Part shown: one piece after another, positions 1 to 12,129 of the stretch
Layout: each line of letters opens with the position of its first letter
Numbering within the stretch: position 1 is the stretch's first letter
Assembly: GCF_001659605.2 (NCBI RefSeq)
Contig: NC_035170.2
Location: 10,094,817-10,158,816 of the forward strand
DNA length: 64,000 bases
Origin: Manihot esculenta
Lineage: Eukaryota; Streptophyta; Magnoliopsida; Malpighiales; Euphorbiaceae
Direction of reading: 5' to 3'
Made by a program: the position numbers and the translations under genes
Notes under the pieces: model-generated
Databases searched by the model: none
Told to the model about the DNA's origin: nothing
The model's input: only the letters and a program-made list of their open reading frames with translations

Positions 1-752
1 ATACAAAATTTGTAAATGGTGTGATTCCTAAGGTTTAGCTATCCTAAATAGGAAATTACATAATACACAATTGACTTCCCATATTATAACAAGAAACTAT
101 GTAAATAACCAGCTGAAAAATCTCCCAAGACTCTGAGAAAATGTTGACATTATATGCTTCTTGGATACTAGTTTTAGTGTCTCTAAATTCTGGATTTTAT
201 GCTTATATTGGTGAAACTCTGCATCTGTAGTGTTCTATTGTTGATGTGGTTTGTTTGAGGTTAGATATTGTATGTTCCCCTTTTTCATTGTATATCTTTA
301 TATCTTTACTTCATAGTTTATACATTCATTTCTAGGTAGCATAGATGCCTCTAAATACTCATTTTGCAATATCATATGAACTCAATTACACTGATGTATC
401 AGTGGCATATTAGGCAACAACACTTGTTTATAGTTTTTTTTTTAATACTAATCTGATAGGTTGCACTTTTTAGCTTCATCATTCATAGCATGTACTTAGC
501 TAGATTTATTTACTTTTTAACTACAACTACAAGAAGTTATGTTGATCTGAAAGAAATAGATTGTCAGCTATTTATGCAAACCCATATTTGGTGTTGGCTC
601 ACTTGCTTGCTTGTGGAGAAAGTGTTATTTCGTTCTTTCCCTAAAATTTGGCAACCAAACTCTTTCTAAAAACTTTCCTATCACAACTTGCAAAATTGCC
701 ATACTACAACTCCAAACTAACCCTCATTTTGGCTTGGTTACTAATATTGCAG
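1..752. other. Non-coding left edge, probably intron of the zinc-ribbon gene
   Basis: This AT-rich stretch ends in a good 3' splice site (..TATTGCAG at 745-752) that opens the first exon I can read. No exon was recognised inside it. It is most simply the tail of an upstream intron of the gene at 753-6748, whose 5' exons and start codon lie outside the window. Confidence 0.5.
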
Positions 753-2232
753 GTTTAAAAGATTGACAGGTAGGAATGATGTCATCGTCTCTGCTCGAGA
801 CTATAAATTCTACTCTCCAAGGCACAAGTATAGGCGCGTTGTGTCCAACATTCCTGGTTTGCCAGTATGATTTAGTAATTTTAGTGATATCTAAATAGTT
901 CTTAGCATTGAGCCTCGTTGTTATTCTTGAAGGTGGAAAAGATTGATCATTTTTGTGTTATTTCAGACACTTCCTGCTACAGACAATTCTTCTACAATTG
1001 CTACTGCACAAGGATTTAGATCCGTAAGTCGTAATTCAACTTTATCTTTTTGCAGTTTATGGGATTATAAAAGAGTGATAATTTGTATCATCTAATAGTT
1101 CATATTATCACATGATTATTAGTATTCATCCATGCATTTTACTTTAAGAATTTATATCGGTTAGCAAAAGAAAAAATTACTATTTAGTCCCTAGCCCATC
1201 AATTTCAAAAAATATATTAAAATGTTCCTGAGATTTTAAAAAATCTATTAATTAGTGTTTTCACTAATTTTAGCTGTTAAGTATAGCAAAAAAAAATCTA
1301 AAATGTTTTCAATATGAAAAAACTAATTAGTGGATTTTTTATAAAATTGAAGGACAAACTAATGCGTTTTCCTAAACTACAAGCACTAAATAGTAAAAGA
1401 CTTAACGATTAAAACTAATAGAATGACTAATTAGTAGATTTTTTAAATCTCAGGGACATTTTAGTATATTTTTTAAAATCAAGGTATCAACTAATAAGTT
1501 TTCTTATAATATAGGGATTGAATGGTAAATTTCCCTTTAACAAAAAGTAAATATCTATTTAATAAGTCCATTATTTTTCAGAGCATGTGTCTATGGCTGG
1601 CCTCTTAATACATATAGCAACTCTTGTACACACAACTTATTAGGTTAATAACTATATATATATATTATATATATATATACACACACATATATTTAAGTAT
1701 GAAGGAAGGAAGGAATAATAGAATTGAGAAAGAGCATGTGATTTAATTTAAAAATGACAAATTACTCTTTATTTTAATTGGCTGAAGAAAATCATAATAA
1801 TATATCATTATTTATAAAACTTTAATTTGACTGGTTAGATCATATTCCTATTTAAATTCAAATTCTATTTTATTAGAAATATTATCCTATTAATAATTTA
1901 TTTATTTAATCGAAATTAAATTAATCAACATAATTTTCTAAGGAAAAAAAATAAACCATAGGTTATAAATATAGATTTAATTTAATTTAGAAAATTATAT
2001 TGATTAATTTAATTTTCAATTGAATAAAGAAATTATTAATAGGATAATATTTCTTAGTGGAATAGAATTTGAATTTATAATAAGTATTCAACCCCACCAA
2101 TCAAATTAAAGTATTTAATAATAAATTATTATAGTATTTATCTTTTAGCCAATTAAAATAGAGGGTAATTTGTCATGTTTAAATTTAATTAACTAACTTT
2201 TTGTCAATCCCATGATTTCTCTCTCTTTCCCA

Positions 2233-2267
<35 letters not shown>

Positions 2268-5200
2268 CTAATTTAACAATAATCTTTAAAATATAAATTT
2301 TTAATTTATATAATCAAGATATTTATATTTCTATACTATATTTATGGTATTTTATTTATAATATTTTAATGGTTTATTGGACGAAAAGTCCAAAATTTGC
2401 AGTCAATTCACATTCATAGTCTATTTTTTTTTTCTTGGATAATAAAGGCAAACGATTTTAGCTGATAGACTAAATTAAATTTGAAAGTTTACAGTAAATT
2501 ATAATACAGTGTTTGAAGTTTTGTTTGATTAATGAAATTGCTAATTAGTTTTATTAATCAAACGAAACATAAGAGTTATATTATAATTCACCGATAACTT
2601 TTTAAATTCAATTTAGTCCATTTGTTAAATCGTAACTAAAAATTTGGTTTTATTGTCCAGAAAAAATTTGGCTATAAATGTAAAAATGATGCAAATATTT
2701 GGACTTTTTCATTTAGTAAGCCTATTTTAAGTACAACAAGTATAAATAACGTGCAACTTATAGTGCTTAAAGACTAGCATATAAAAATGTGGTCGCAAGT
2801 CATAAATAAAATCTTATCTGGAATGGTTAGGCATATAATGGTTCAAGCAAGTCTTCAAATTCTCCCCTGCCCTTTGAGTTATGGACCGGCAAAACACTTG
2901 ATTGAAGTCAATTGCTCTCTTGGAGCTTGTTGTATATGTTCATGATACTTCCCTTAAGTTTGTTAGATTAGAAACAAATGGACAGAAATATATCTTTCTT
3001 TAGCTATGCAAAGGTATGTGATTATTGGAAGGGATTTTGATGGATGACTTATTAAGATTGAATCTGGAAATGTCACTTCTGTAGAAGATCTTTCTCTAGG
3101 GATGAGATTGACTTCTTCTATATGGAATAAAAGCAGAGGGAGAAGTGGGTCCAATTCAAGAAACAAAATTTTCAAAAATGATACATTAAAAGAGGTAAGA
3201 CCAGATAATACATTTTTTCGGTGTATTCACAAGCAAAATGGCCTAGTTGGCCACAATTCTAGCAACCCATTCTTGTCTTGTCTTTCACGTCACCACACTT
3301 TCATCTTTTGCGCTTTGAGAACTCGTTCCCTTTCTTAGGTTCTTGTCTAGTCTCTTACCTTTCCCTTTTGTTGTTTTCCCATTTGTGTTTGAAACTAGGA
3401 GCCTTCTTGGAACTAGATTTAGCCATATATGCATGAGCATTAAGCTTAGCGGTCTCTAGGTACTCATACTTCAATTCCACATGGCATGCAATATCAGAAA
3501 AGTTCTTGTTGTTTTCATTGTGAGTCATATTCACTTTCGTATATTCCTAGCAATCAGGAAAACATAACTTGCACTAGGCTTTTATCAGTGAGGTTATAAC
3601 CCAACAATGAGTTTCTTGATCATGTTTGATACACTCTAATTTTACTTCATGAACTTGCACCAAGGGGAGAATGATGTAATTGAAAGAGAAACTAAATTCT
3701 CAAAAAAAAAAAAAAAAAAAAAGAAAAGCCCACAAGCACTTAGATCCGAGGCTTGAAAGCATGCTGAGTTGTGTGTAATGGTGACAGATATGACAAGTGG
3801 TAACTAGGTTTGTGAACCTGAGTCTGAACTGTACTTGAGGGGCACTATTGGAATGTGGTTGTGGGAACAAATTTCACATCAGCAACGAATAAAAGAGAAT
3901 GATAGGAAATAATTGTTAGAAAACAAACTAAAAAGTTCAGGTTATTTTGGTGATGAAAACCAAGTCCAAGCCCTCTACAAGAGAAGATGTTGGCTTGTTT
4001 GTTAATTGTTGCCCTTAGACTCATGAATTCTAACAGATTCAAGTCTAACTATCGTAAAGTGTAGAAGGCTCTAATAGCCCCTCATCAATTTAATGAAGAC
4101 TCCTAAATTTCCTTGGTTTGAGTTTCCTCAAGCACCTTGTTGTTTCTGCATGCCTCATGGATAAAGTAAGTTTGAAGTTTAGCTAAAAGAGTAGTTATGT
4201 TTAGATACCAACTTTATATCCTTTATCTTCATTAGCGGGGGGCCAAAATCAAACTCCATCGAACAAATACATCATTGATGATTAGATTCCATTATAAAGT
4301 TGAGTTTCAGATGTACCCATTTATTTAAGGGAGAATAACATTTAGCCCTTTTGGTCTAGTAAAATTGACTATTTAGTCCCTTTATTTTTTAAAAACACAG
4401 TAAACAATCTCTATCTTTCCATTGTTAATTATTTAGCCCCTCCCATTTATTATAAGAATTAAATAGTTATTATTTTGAAATTATAGAGACCAAGTAGTTA
4501 GTATTTTGAAATTACGACTGAATAATTGTGCTTTTAAAATTATAAGTACTAAATAGTTATATTTAAATTTACATATACTAATTAGAAATAAGAGCATTTT
4601 AGTGATTTTATATACTACTAATAGAGTAGATAGACAGAAAGATTAAATGGTTAACAGTTTCAAATGAAAGGGACTAAATAGTTAATTTAGTCTGTTTTTG
4701 AAAATAAAGGGATTAAGTAGTCAGTTCTACTGAACTGTAGTTAATTTCCCTTTATATAAAAATGAACTGAATGATAAAATAGTAGTTTTTCAAACGTGCT
4801 ATCCATGACAGTAACTGAATACATCACCCTACCAAGCATAAGTGGTACAATGGAAGCTGTTAAAACTAAGAATAATAGAAGACAGAAGAAAATAATACAA
4901 GAAAATTTTACGTGGTTCATCTACGAGAGCCTACATGCACGAATACAAAAGCTACATTTTTATTGAATTGAATTGTCTTCTCATAATACAAATACAAAAA
5001 CTTCCTATTTACAATAGAGGATCAAGACATCTATATTGTGATACTATAAATTAAGAGATTTTCCTACTATTAATAGAAATATATCAAATTCTCTTATTTT
5101 AAAAATATATAGACATATATTATTTTGTGTATTTAGGAATACAAATCCTATATTAAATAGAATAACTTTCCGTAACACTCTCCTCAATTGTAGCATGGAA

Positions 5201-6369
5201 TCTCATCAATTCTAACACTCCCTTTGATGATATTCTACATAGAAGCCAAAACTTTTTCATAACAACTTACAATCAGCAGCTCATGAGCATATTTAAAATT
5301 ACTCACACAGAGGCACTCACACAGGACCAAAATATAAAACAAACTCTTAGTCGGCGAGGAAACATCAACACAAGACCAGCTTATAGGATTAAACAAGCCA
5401 CACCAATTGAACACAAATGTAGGTGTAAACACTGCCCATGAACAACATCAATAAATACTACCCATGAACAGTAATCATGAACAGTGTCATTGAATAGTAC
5501 CGATTATAGTGTTCAAGCTCAAAGGTTTAAAAACTCTGATATCATGTTACAGTTAAAATAACATAAGAGAGTAGAAAATAATACAAAAAGATTTACATGG
5601 TTCGACTACGAGAGCCTATATCCACGCACACAAAATTTTAAAAAAGCTATATTTTTATTAAATTGGATTATCTTCTTATAGTTCAAATATTTTCCTATTT
5701 ATAATAGAGGATTCAAGATGTATATACTATGATACTATAAATTAGGAGATTCTCTAACTATAATTTGAATATATCAAATCCTCTTATTTTAGGAATATAT
5801 AGACATGTATTATTCTATATTTCTCTTTAGAAATACAAATTCTATGAATAATTTTTTATAACAGAAATAATTAATTATAAACATTGTTATTAAATATGGC
5901 CCAAAAACCTACACGACTATATTTTGCTCAAGGCAAATGCTTGCATCTATTTGATATTTGGGCCAATGAGTGTTTGATATTTGAGCGACATTTATTAAGA
6001 TAGAACGTACATGCTCTTTTTTAATATGTGCAGCCACAAAATGAGCAGCAAACTCCCTCAAAGCATCACGTGGATTCTTTGTCGCATCAGCCTCAGTTTC
6101 ACCCAATTCATCAGAACCATCATCAAGTTCACCAAGGTCAACATGCAACCCAGTTTTCTCAAAATCAACAATGTGGACCAAGTTCTCACTTGTCCGAAAT
6201 CACCCACGCTAATCAGTCTCCTGGCATTCCACAACACATGGCCTACTTACAACCGCTCACAGGAGGTCATGTTGCAGGGCGCTTGCATTTAATGGTGAGT
6301 ATCATTGTCATTATTTTAATGATTATGCTGCACAGTTGATCTTCCACTTCCTTTCGCTCATCTCTTCTC

Positions 6370-6407
<38 letters not shown>

Positions 6408-6748
6408 CCCCCCCCTTCTATTTCAATGATTATACAAAATGTTTATACATATGCACACCTTCTAATAACACACAAAGGTAAACATAGATTGTGGTGGGCT
6501 TCTGGGAGTCCTTTGGCAGAGGGCCTAAATTTTCATTAGAATTTTACCTGGGCACCCTTTGTTTAATGTTTTTACTCGATGAATTATTCATTTAAAAACC
6601 CTATGGAGAAATAAGTTTTCAGCAACAATGCTTCTATAACTTGCAGCCTGCAAGCCCGGCAAAGTTTTGCGATGAATGTGGTGCTCCATATCTTAGAGAA
6701 ACTTCGAAGTTCTGCTCAGAATGTGGTACAAAGAGGCTAGGTATGTGA
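753..6748 (+). CDS. C-terminal exons of an uncharacterised zinc-ribbon protein (5' end outside window)
   Basis: Four exons are in phase and bounded by GT-AG introns: 753-864 (starts one base into a codon), 967-1023, 6034-6294 and 6647-6748 (TGA at 6746-6748). They read through without a stop for 176 codons. The first two give a basic stretch (VSARDYKFYSPRHKYRR) and a Ser/Thr-rich link. The third is very rich in Gln and His (low complexity, 87 codons). The last encodes a zinc ribbon made of two Cys-X2-Cys pairs, CDECG and CSECG, spaced as in zinc-ribbon domains, followed by TKRLGM and the stop. The function is unknown to me; a nucleic-acid or protein-binding role is a guess from the ribbon and the basic patch. 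Conserved reading frame across splice junctions argues for a live gene. Intron 2 here is 5 kb and full of transposons. I cannot exclude a further small exon inside it. Confidence 0.72.
1150..1545. mobile_element. MITE of the AT-rich long-inverted-arm family (copy 1)
   Basis: The left arm (TTACTATTTAGTCCCTAG..) is matched in inverted form by the right end (..AGGGATTGAATGGTAAATTT). Inner arm blocks also pair, for example ATATATTAAAATGTTCC.. near 1212 with ..GGGACATTTTAGTATAT near 1453. The same layout recurs near 4325-4755, 7935-8310, 11455-11800, 31225-31690 and 53510-53900. No ORF. The superfamily is not clear. It sits in the intron of the zinc-ribbon gene. Confidence 0.6.
1697..2238. mobile_element. 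Fold-back element with ~230-bp arms
   Basis: A left arm of roughly 1740-1950 and a right arm of roughly 1975-2200 are near-perfect reverse complements. ATGACAAATTACTCT near 1754 pairs with AGGGTAATTTGTCAT near 2162, and the blocks around ATTATCCTATTAATAAT near 1881 and ATTATTAATAGGATAAT near 2032 also pair. Only about 25 bases separate the arms. Both ends abut (TA)n stretches, which hides any target duplication. No coding capacity. Such a hairpin, transcribed as intron RNA, could fold into a long double strand. Confidence 0.7.
2388..2718. mobile_element. Short inverted-repeat element (MITE-like)
   Basis: The outer ends AAAAGTCCAAAATTTGCA (2393-) and GCAAATATTTGGACTTTTT (near 2691) are inverted. 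Inner blocks (GTTTGATTAATGAAA and TTATTAATCAAAC, 2522-2564) form the loop-proximal stem. About 330 bp, no ORF, intronic. The family is not recognised. Confidence 0.55.
3220..3640 (-). pseudogene. Ty1/copia gag remnant, antisense in the intron
   Basis: Read on the - strand this translates, with in-frame stops, to a typical plant copia Gag tail. There is a MTHNENNKNFSDIA block and an AYMAKSSSKKAPSFK block near 3400-3530, then a zinc knuckle near 3230-3275 of the form C-x-N-C-G-Q-L-G-H-F-A-C-E-Y, where the x codon is now TAG and the last Cys is lost. Copia Gag normally has a CCHC knuckle (Cys-X2-Cys-X4-His-X4-Cys), and the spacing here fits. No protease, integrase or RT follows. It is a dead fragment inside the zinc-ribbon gene intron, opposite to host transcription. 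Confidence 0.68.
4325..4755. mobile_element. MITE of the AT-rich long-inverted-arm family (copy 2)
   Basis: The left end (AGGGAGAATAACATTTAGCC and, further in, ACTATTTAGTCCCTTTATTT) is mirrored by the right end (AAATAAAGGGATTAAGTAGT.. and ..TAGTTAATTTCCCTTT). The same repeated statement of 'Y-TATTTAGTCCCT' arms is seen in copy 1. No ORF; intronic. Confidence 0.6.
4858..5863 (-). mobile_element. TRIM-like miniature LTR retrotransposon (1.0 kb)
   Basis: Two direct repeats, 4858-5177 (320 bp) and 5545-5863 (319 bp), begin TGTTA and end TAACA and are clearly homologous along their length, both carrying a GTGGTTC/ATGGTTCGACTACGAGAGCC-like block. They flank only 367 bp. On the - strand, TGATATCAGAG directly follows the LTR (5534-5544), one base off the common plant initiator-Met primer site TGGTATCAGAG. 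A purine tract GAGGAGAG (5178-5185, - strand) directly precedes the other LTR. Flanks GAAGC and GAAAT match at 3 of 5, a plausible decayed target duplication. No coding capacity, so it must have moved with enzymes from another element. It lies in the zinc-ribbon gene intron in antisense. Confidence 0.82.
6369..6416 (+). repeat. (CT)n microsatellite followed by poly-C
   Basis: About 36 bases of CT dinucleotides run into ten Cs, within the last recognised intron of the zinc-ribbon gene (6295-6646). It is a pyrimidine-rich tract well upstream of the 3' splice site at 6646. Confidence 0.95.
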
Positions 6749-7620
6749 CATTGAAGATCCATAAATCTATTAAACCTTTTCCTCCATCTATTGTAATTTG
6801 TAAATCTTGGAAATAGTTATGTAATTAGAATGGGATTAGTCTTGTTTCTTGCTAGTGATTGCTCTCTTTGGATCTTTTCAAGGTAGGATTGACAGTGGTC
6901 AGGGTCATGGTTATAAAACCTGGATCGAACCGGCCAATCACTAGCAAGAAAAAAGAATCCATTAGAGATGCTGGTTCAGTCTCGCACTCTGTTTGGAAAA
7001 AAAATGCAAAAAAAAAAAAATAAAAAATCAATTTTAGTTAAAGATGCATGATTTTTATTATTTTTTAGAATTTTTTTCAAATTAAAAAGAATTAATTTTT
7101 TTCATTCTAAATATGATAATTGGAAAAAAAAATCAATTAAATTAAAATTCTTAAAAATTTTCTAATTCTGAACCCGGAATAAAAGCCCATTTTTCATAAA
7201 ATCCACAGTTAACCGAATTGGCTGGGTAATCAGCAAACTGGTAAATCAGGAAGATTTGGACAGTTGCTGTAGCAATTTCTCAAAAATGCCTAGTGGGCTT
7301 TAAAAAAATTTGATACGGTTTCTAGTTTGGAGACTGGAATCCATATCACCATGGTGGGCTTTAAAACTAGCTATAATAAAGTATATAAATTTTATTTTGT
7401 AATATGAAATTTTCTGAGCTTCTATTTAAGCAATATAAAACTTTATAATAGTAGGTTTTTAGATTATCTTATTGATATGATACTTGTTGAATTAAAAATA
7501 TGTATATTTTTTCTTTATCTCTAATATTTAATTAGTTTTTAAATATTTAAAAAAAGCAAACAAATTATTTGATTGATTTTTTTAAAAAATTAAATAAATA
7601 TTATATGTAAAGGACAAGAA
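6749..7620. other. 3' flank of the zinc-ribbon gene, AT-rich
   Basis: This should hold the 3' UTR of the zinc-ribbon gene in its first few hundred bases. Around 6900-7370 there is a segment with GGTTATAAAACCTGGATCG.. at one end and ..GGGCTTTAAAACTAGC at the other, suggestive of a decayed short element with weak inverted ends. No ORF or RNA gene seen. Confidence 0.4.
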
Positions 7621-7625
7621 ATATG

Positions 7626-7626
<1 letters not shown>

Positions 7627-7692
<66 letters not shown>
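7627..7692. repeat. (AT)n microsatellite
   Basis: Roughly 33 uninterrupted AT dinucleotides. A likely polymorphic marker and a cruciform-prone site. Confidence 0.97.
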
Positions 7693-7694
<2 letters not shown>

Positions 7695-7934
7695 GAATAA
7701 GTATCATATCAGCAAAATAACTTATTATAGGTAAAATGATAATTTTATAAATTAAATAGAAATTGGAGTTTTTTATTATAAAAAAATAAAGTCTTTGTAA
7801 TATATATTAGAATTGTTTCTTTTGTTAATTTCAAATTATGACGCGAATGTCAATAATTTATTTTATTAGTGTGTTATGTTAATTTTATTTTTTTATATCA
7901 CAATAATTGTTTAAGATTTTTTTTTCTGTTATAA

Positions 7935-8310
7935 ATTTTAAAGAAAAATTATTATTTGATTTTGGTATTATAAAAAAATTTATTAGCAAGTCTTTTAATT
8001 TTTAAAAATATATTAAAATATTTTTAACCTTTAAAAAAATCTACTTTTACGTTAAATATCATAAAAATAATTAAAAATATTTAGAAATTAATTAGTAATT
8101 TTTCACCACAACTAAATAAATTACATAGATTAAATAGTAAAATATTTAATGGTTTTTTTTAAACTGATAAAATATTTAATGTTTAAAACTAATAAAAGAT
8201 TTACTAGTAGATTTTTTAAAATTTTAGAGATATTTTAATATATTTTTTAAAATTAAAGGACTATTAATAATATAAAAATTAAATAGTAATTTTTTAAAAT
8301 TTTAATACAT
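7935..8310. mobile_element. MITE of the AT-rich long-inverted-arm family (copy 3)
   Basis: The left arm (AAAATTATTATTTGATTTTG..TATTATAAAAA) pairs with the right end (..ATATAAAAATTAAATAGTAA). The characteristic internal block ATATATTAAAATATTTTTA pairs with AGATATTTTAATATATTTT. Diverged; no ORF. Confidence 0.5.
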
Positions 8311-11300
8311 TAAAAACTCTTAATTAATAAACAAATTTATTATTATGAAAATTATTCCCAATATTTTATAAAGTTAAACTCTTTAGTCTTGTTAAGAAGA
8401 TTGTTAATCAATTTATGAGACTAAAAAGATTAAAAATATTTAAAATTATAGAAACTAAATAATGAGTATAATTAAAATTACAAAGATTAAAAAAATATAA
8501 ATAAATTTAAGGTAATTAACTGTCTTTCTAATAGAAAAATTTAAAAAAAAAATTATTTTTTAGTCTCCAAATATAAGTATAATTAATTTTTTAGAATCAA
8601 ATATTTTTATTTCATCAAAATTTAAAGTACTTTTATCCCCTAAATCTGTTAAATCAATAGTAAAAAATAAAATCATATTCAGTAAAATATCTTTTTCTTT
8701 AACTTCCTAACCTCTCTATCTTCCTCTCCCAATCCAAGATTATATTAACAAATTTATACACTGGATACATTGAATTCGGATTCATCATCTCATATGGAAT
8801 TGACGAAATAGATAAATTAATTTTCAAAAAAAAAAAAATATTGATAGAATTTTCAACTTTACAAACGTTTTTATTTCAGTGAATTGTTATAATTTGATAA
8901 ATTTAAGATGGTTGAATACGTAACTCTGGGTTTTATATATTTAGTTCATGCATTAGCTTTTGAGATTTATATAAAAATACAATTACTTAATTTTCATATG
9001 GATGTGATTCGCACATTTTTTTAATTTATGGATATTAAATAATTATATTTTATAAAATTTAATATTAAAATTTTACAATTAAAAATTAAGAGTATCAACT
9101 GATTTTTTTATATAAAAATTAAATTAAATTTTATTTAGTCAAATAAAAAAATATTGATTGATGTAAGAGGTTTTGAATGGGAGAATATCTTTTGAGAGAT
9201 GTGAAATTAGCCATTATCTGCTTATGGGATCCACAATCTCATATAGAGTAATTAATTTTTTTAATTTTTATTAAAAAGAATTTTCAACTTTAATTTTATT
9301 CGGAATTTTTATAATTTAATAAATTTAAGAACATTGAATACGTAAATCTTGACTTTTATTAAAAAAATATATATTATAAAACTTTTTATTCGGAATTAAT
9401 TGATTTTTAATTTTTTAACCTTTTTCTTTTATTATTCTATCTGTTTGTAAATCTTGTTATATTCCCTATAAATCTTTTCATTTTTTAACCTTTTTCTTTT
9501 ACTACATTAATTTTATTTTTTTTAATACCAATATTAAAATAATTATTTTAAAAATTGTATTTAATAATGATAGCTTATAATAATTATAATATGAAAGTAA
9601 CAATAATATTTAACAAAATACAATTAAAAATTAAAATCAATAATATTTATAGTAATATTTAAAAATTATGGATTAATTCACTTTAGTTAATATTAAATTA
9701 AATGGATAAGAAAAATTAAAAAAAAATTATAATTCAATTAAAAAGAAATAAAAAGCTTATATTTAATAATTAAAATAATAATAATAAATTTATATTATTT
9801 AGTGTAAATATACCGTTGTTAGTTGAATATCAAAACTCCATTAAATTTTAATTGAAAATAATTAAATTATATGAGATTTGAGGAGAGATAAAAAAAAAAT
9901 ATTTATCTTAATTAATTAAAATATTTTTATAATTTTGAAATTATATTAAAAATATTCTTATATTTCTATTTTATTAATTACAAGGGATATTGTTAGTTTC
10001 TATTTGAAGTTTATTCTAAATAATTAAAATGTCTCTCTAATTTTAGAATTACATTAAAATATTTTTATATTTTTATTATGTTAATAAAAACAATATTTAT
10101 TAGTTTTTATTCATTTTATTTTTAATTTATTAATTAAAAATAAAAAAATAAATATAAATTCAATTAAATTCTTATACTTTATTCTATATAAGTTGGATTT
10201 ATTATTTTTTTCAATTAAAATTAAACCTATAATAAAAGATAAAATAAATTCAGCCATAAAATAATAATATTTTTTAATAATAAAATACTGTTTTAATATT
10301 AAAATATTATTTTATTAATAGAATTTTATTTTTACGATTTTTAAAATTATTTATTATTTTTATATATTTTTTAAATATTTTTATATTAATTAAAATAATA
10401 AATTTAAATTAAAAAAATAATATTTTATTATTAAAAAAATATTATATCAAATCAGGATTTATTTGATCTTAAAGAAAAGTATATGGGCTAAATTAATTAA
10501 AAAAAAATTAAATTAGACTTAGTTAACTCTTAAACAAAAATAGAGAGGTTTAATTAGACTTATTTTTAAAATTTTTTTACCTCCACTTACTCTATTCATC
10601 AAATAAAATTTACTATCTACTTTTTTTTATATTTTTTCACATTTCTTTTCTTATTTATTTCAAAAAATAGAGATTTACCATTAATAATAGAGTGTTAATG
10701 GTATGAATAATTACAATGTAAAACCGATGAGTAGTGGGTGAGTTATTTAATAGAAGGTTAATTTGCACATACAATTTTTTTTTTATTTTAATTAATAAAT
10801 TATTAATAAAAATAGATAAAAATTAACAAAATATATTTTTTAGTTAATAAATTAAAAATATAAAAATATTTTAATGTAATTTTAAAATTAAAAGACATTT
10901 TAATTAATCCGGACAAAGTAGCGAGGTATAATATAAAAACTGTTTTTAATTTTAATTAATAAATTAATGGATATTTTTAGTTAATAAAATAAAAATATAT
11001 AAATATTTTAATATAATTTTAAAATTATAAAGATATTTTAATTAATTAAAATATATTATAGGTGTACGATAGTAATTATTCTTTAAATTAATATCTAATA
11101 GTATATTAGAGGGAGCTTACTAATATTTGAATAGAAATTTTTTATAAAAAAAAAAATTAAAGCTGAGTGATTAAGTTGAAAAGACAATAAAGTTGAAGGA
11201 CTATAAATAAAATTTATCCATGGAAGTACAACAAACAACACATGAAAGGTACAATCACATGAAAGAGGACAATAATAAGATAGACGTGTCATATCAAATA

Positions 11301-11454
11301 ATAAATGAATTTTAGTTATAGTTTATTTGAAATAAATTTTATTTTACACACGAGTCTTATAAATACTCTTTATTATTTAATAATACATTTATATAATAAA
11401 AAATAAATTATTTTTTAAAAACTAAATATTTTACACATAGAAATTATTTTAATT
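8311..11454. other. 3.1 kb of AT-rich intergenic DNA without a recognisable gene
   Basis: Base composition is extremely AT-rich and all reading frames are short. A direct repeat is visible: 8765-8940 and 9215-9360 share ATTTTCAACTTT.., ..AATTTGATAAATTTAAG and ATTGAATACGTAA-type blocks. Runs resembling arms of the long-inverted-arm MITE family appear near 10750-11060. No conserved protein motif was found. Confidence 0.5.
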
Positions 11455-11800
11455 AAAAGAAAAAATTATTATTTAATTTTTATAAACTAATTAATTAATC
11501 TTTTAATATTATAAAATATATTAAAATATTTATGTAACTTTAAAAAGTATATTAAAATGGTCGCTCAATTAATTATAGCTATGGAAACTTATTTAATATT
11601 TTAAAAAATTTACTATTTAATTTTTTTAATAATTTTAATTATTAAATATTAAAAAAATTTAAATATTTTGAATATAGAAAAATTAATTAATTAATTTTTT
11701 AAAAATTGGAGAGATTAATTAATAAATTTTTAAAATTATAGAGAAATTTATTTTTATATTATATAAATTAAGTAATAATTTTTTAAAAAATTAAATAATA
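11455..11800. mobile_element. MITE of the AT-rich long-inverted-arm family (copy 4)
   Basis: The left arm AAAAAATTATTATTTAATTT is matched in inverted form by the right end near 11770-11800 (AAATTAAGTAATAATTTTTT). Internal ATTAATTAATCTTTT and GAGATTAATTAAT blocks also pair. Confidence 0.5.
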
Positions 11801-12129
11801 ATATTTCTTCATATAATTAAGTAAACTTTTTAGGTAATGGGTTGTGCAAAACAAATCCACTTGAAAGAAAGCATCCGGTTTTAAAAACAGGGGATGAACA
11901 GTTAGAGAAGTTGAGAAGTCTGTGGGCAGAGAGAGAGAATGACATTTGCGGACATCATTAATTAATGCAAAAAGACTGCCCACTGGTTTTGACGATTTGG
12001 TCTTTCTCTAATATGTTATCCCTTTGACTCATTCAAGATCTACTCTCCATTTATAGAAACTATCATTCCCTTTTTCCTTTTTTATTTTTTTATTTTATCA
12101 TTTCCATTGTAATAAATACTTCAACCTAG

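Noticed and set aside
2963..3338. Frames of 70 and 78 codons on either strand next to the copia remnant
   Set aside because: They do not match the copia Gag frame and show no motif; treated as by-products of a decayed element.
6011..6292. 93-codon frame starting at 6011
   Set aside because: Shadow of the Gln/His-rich exon 6034-6294, which is read in another frame with correct splice phases.
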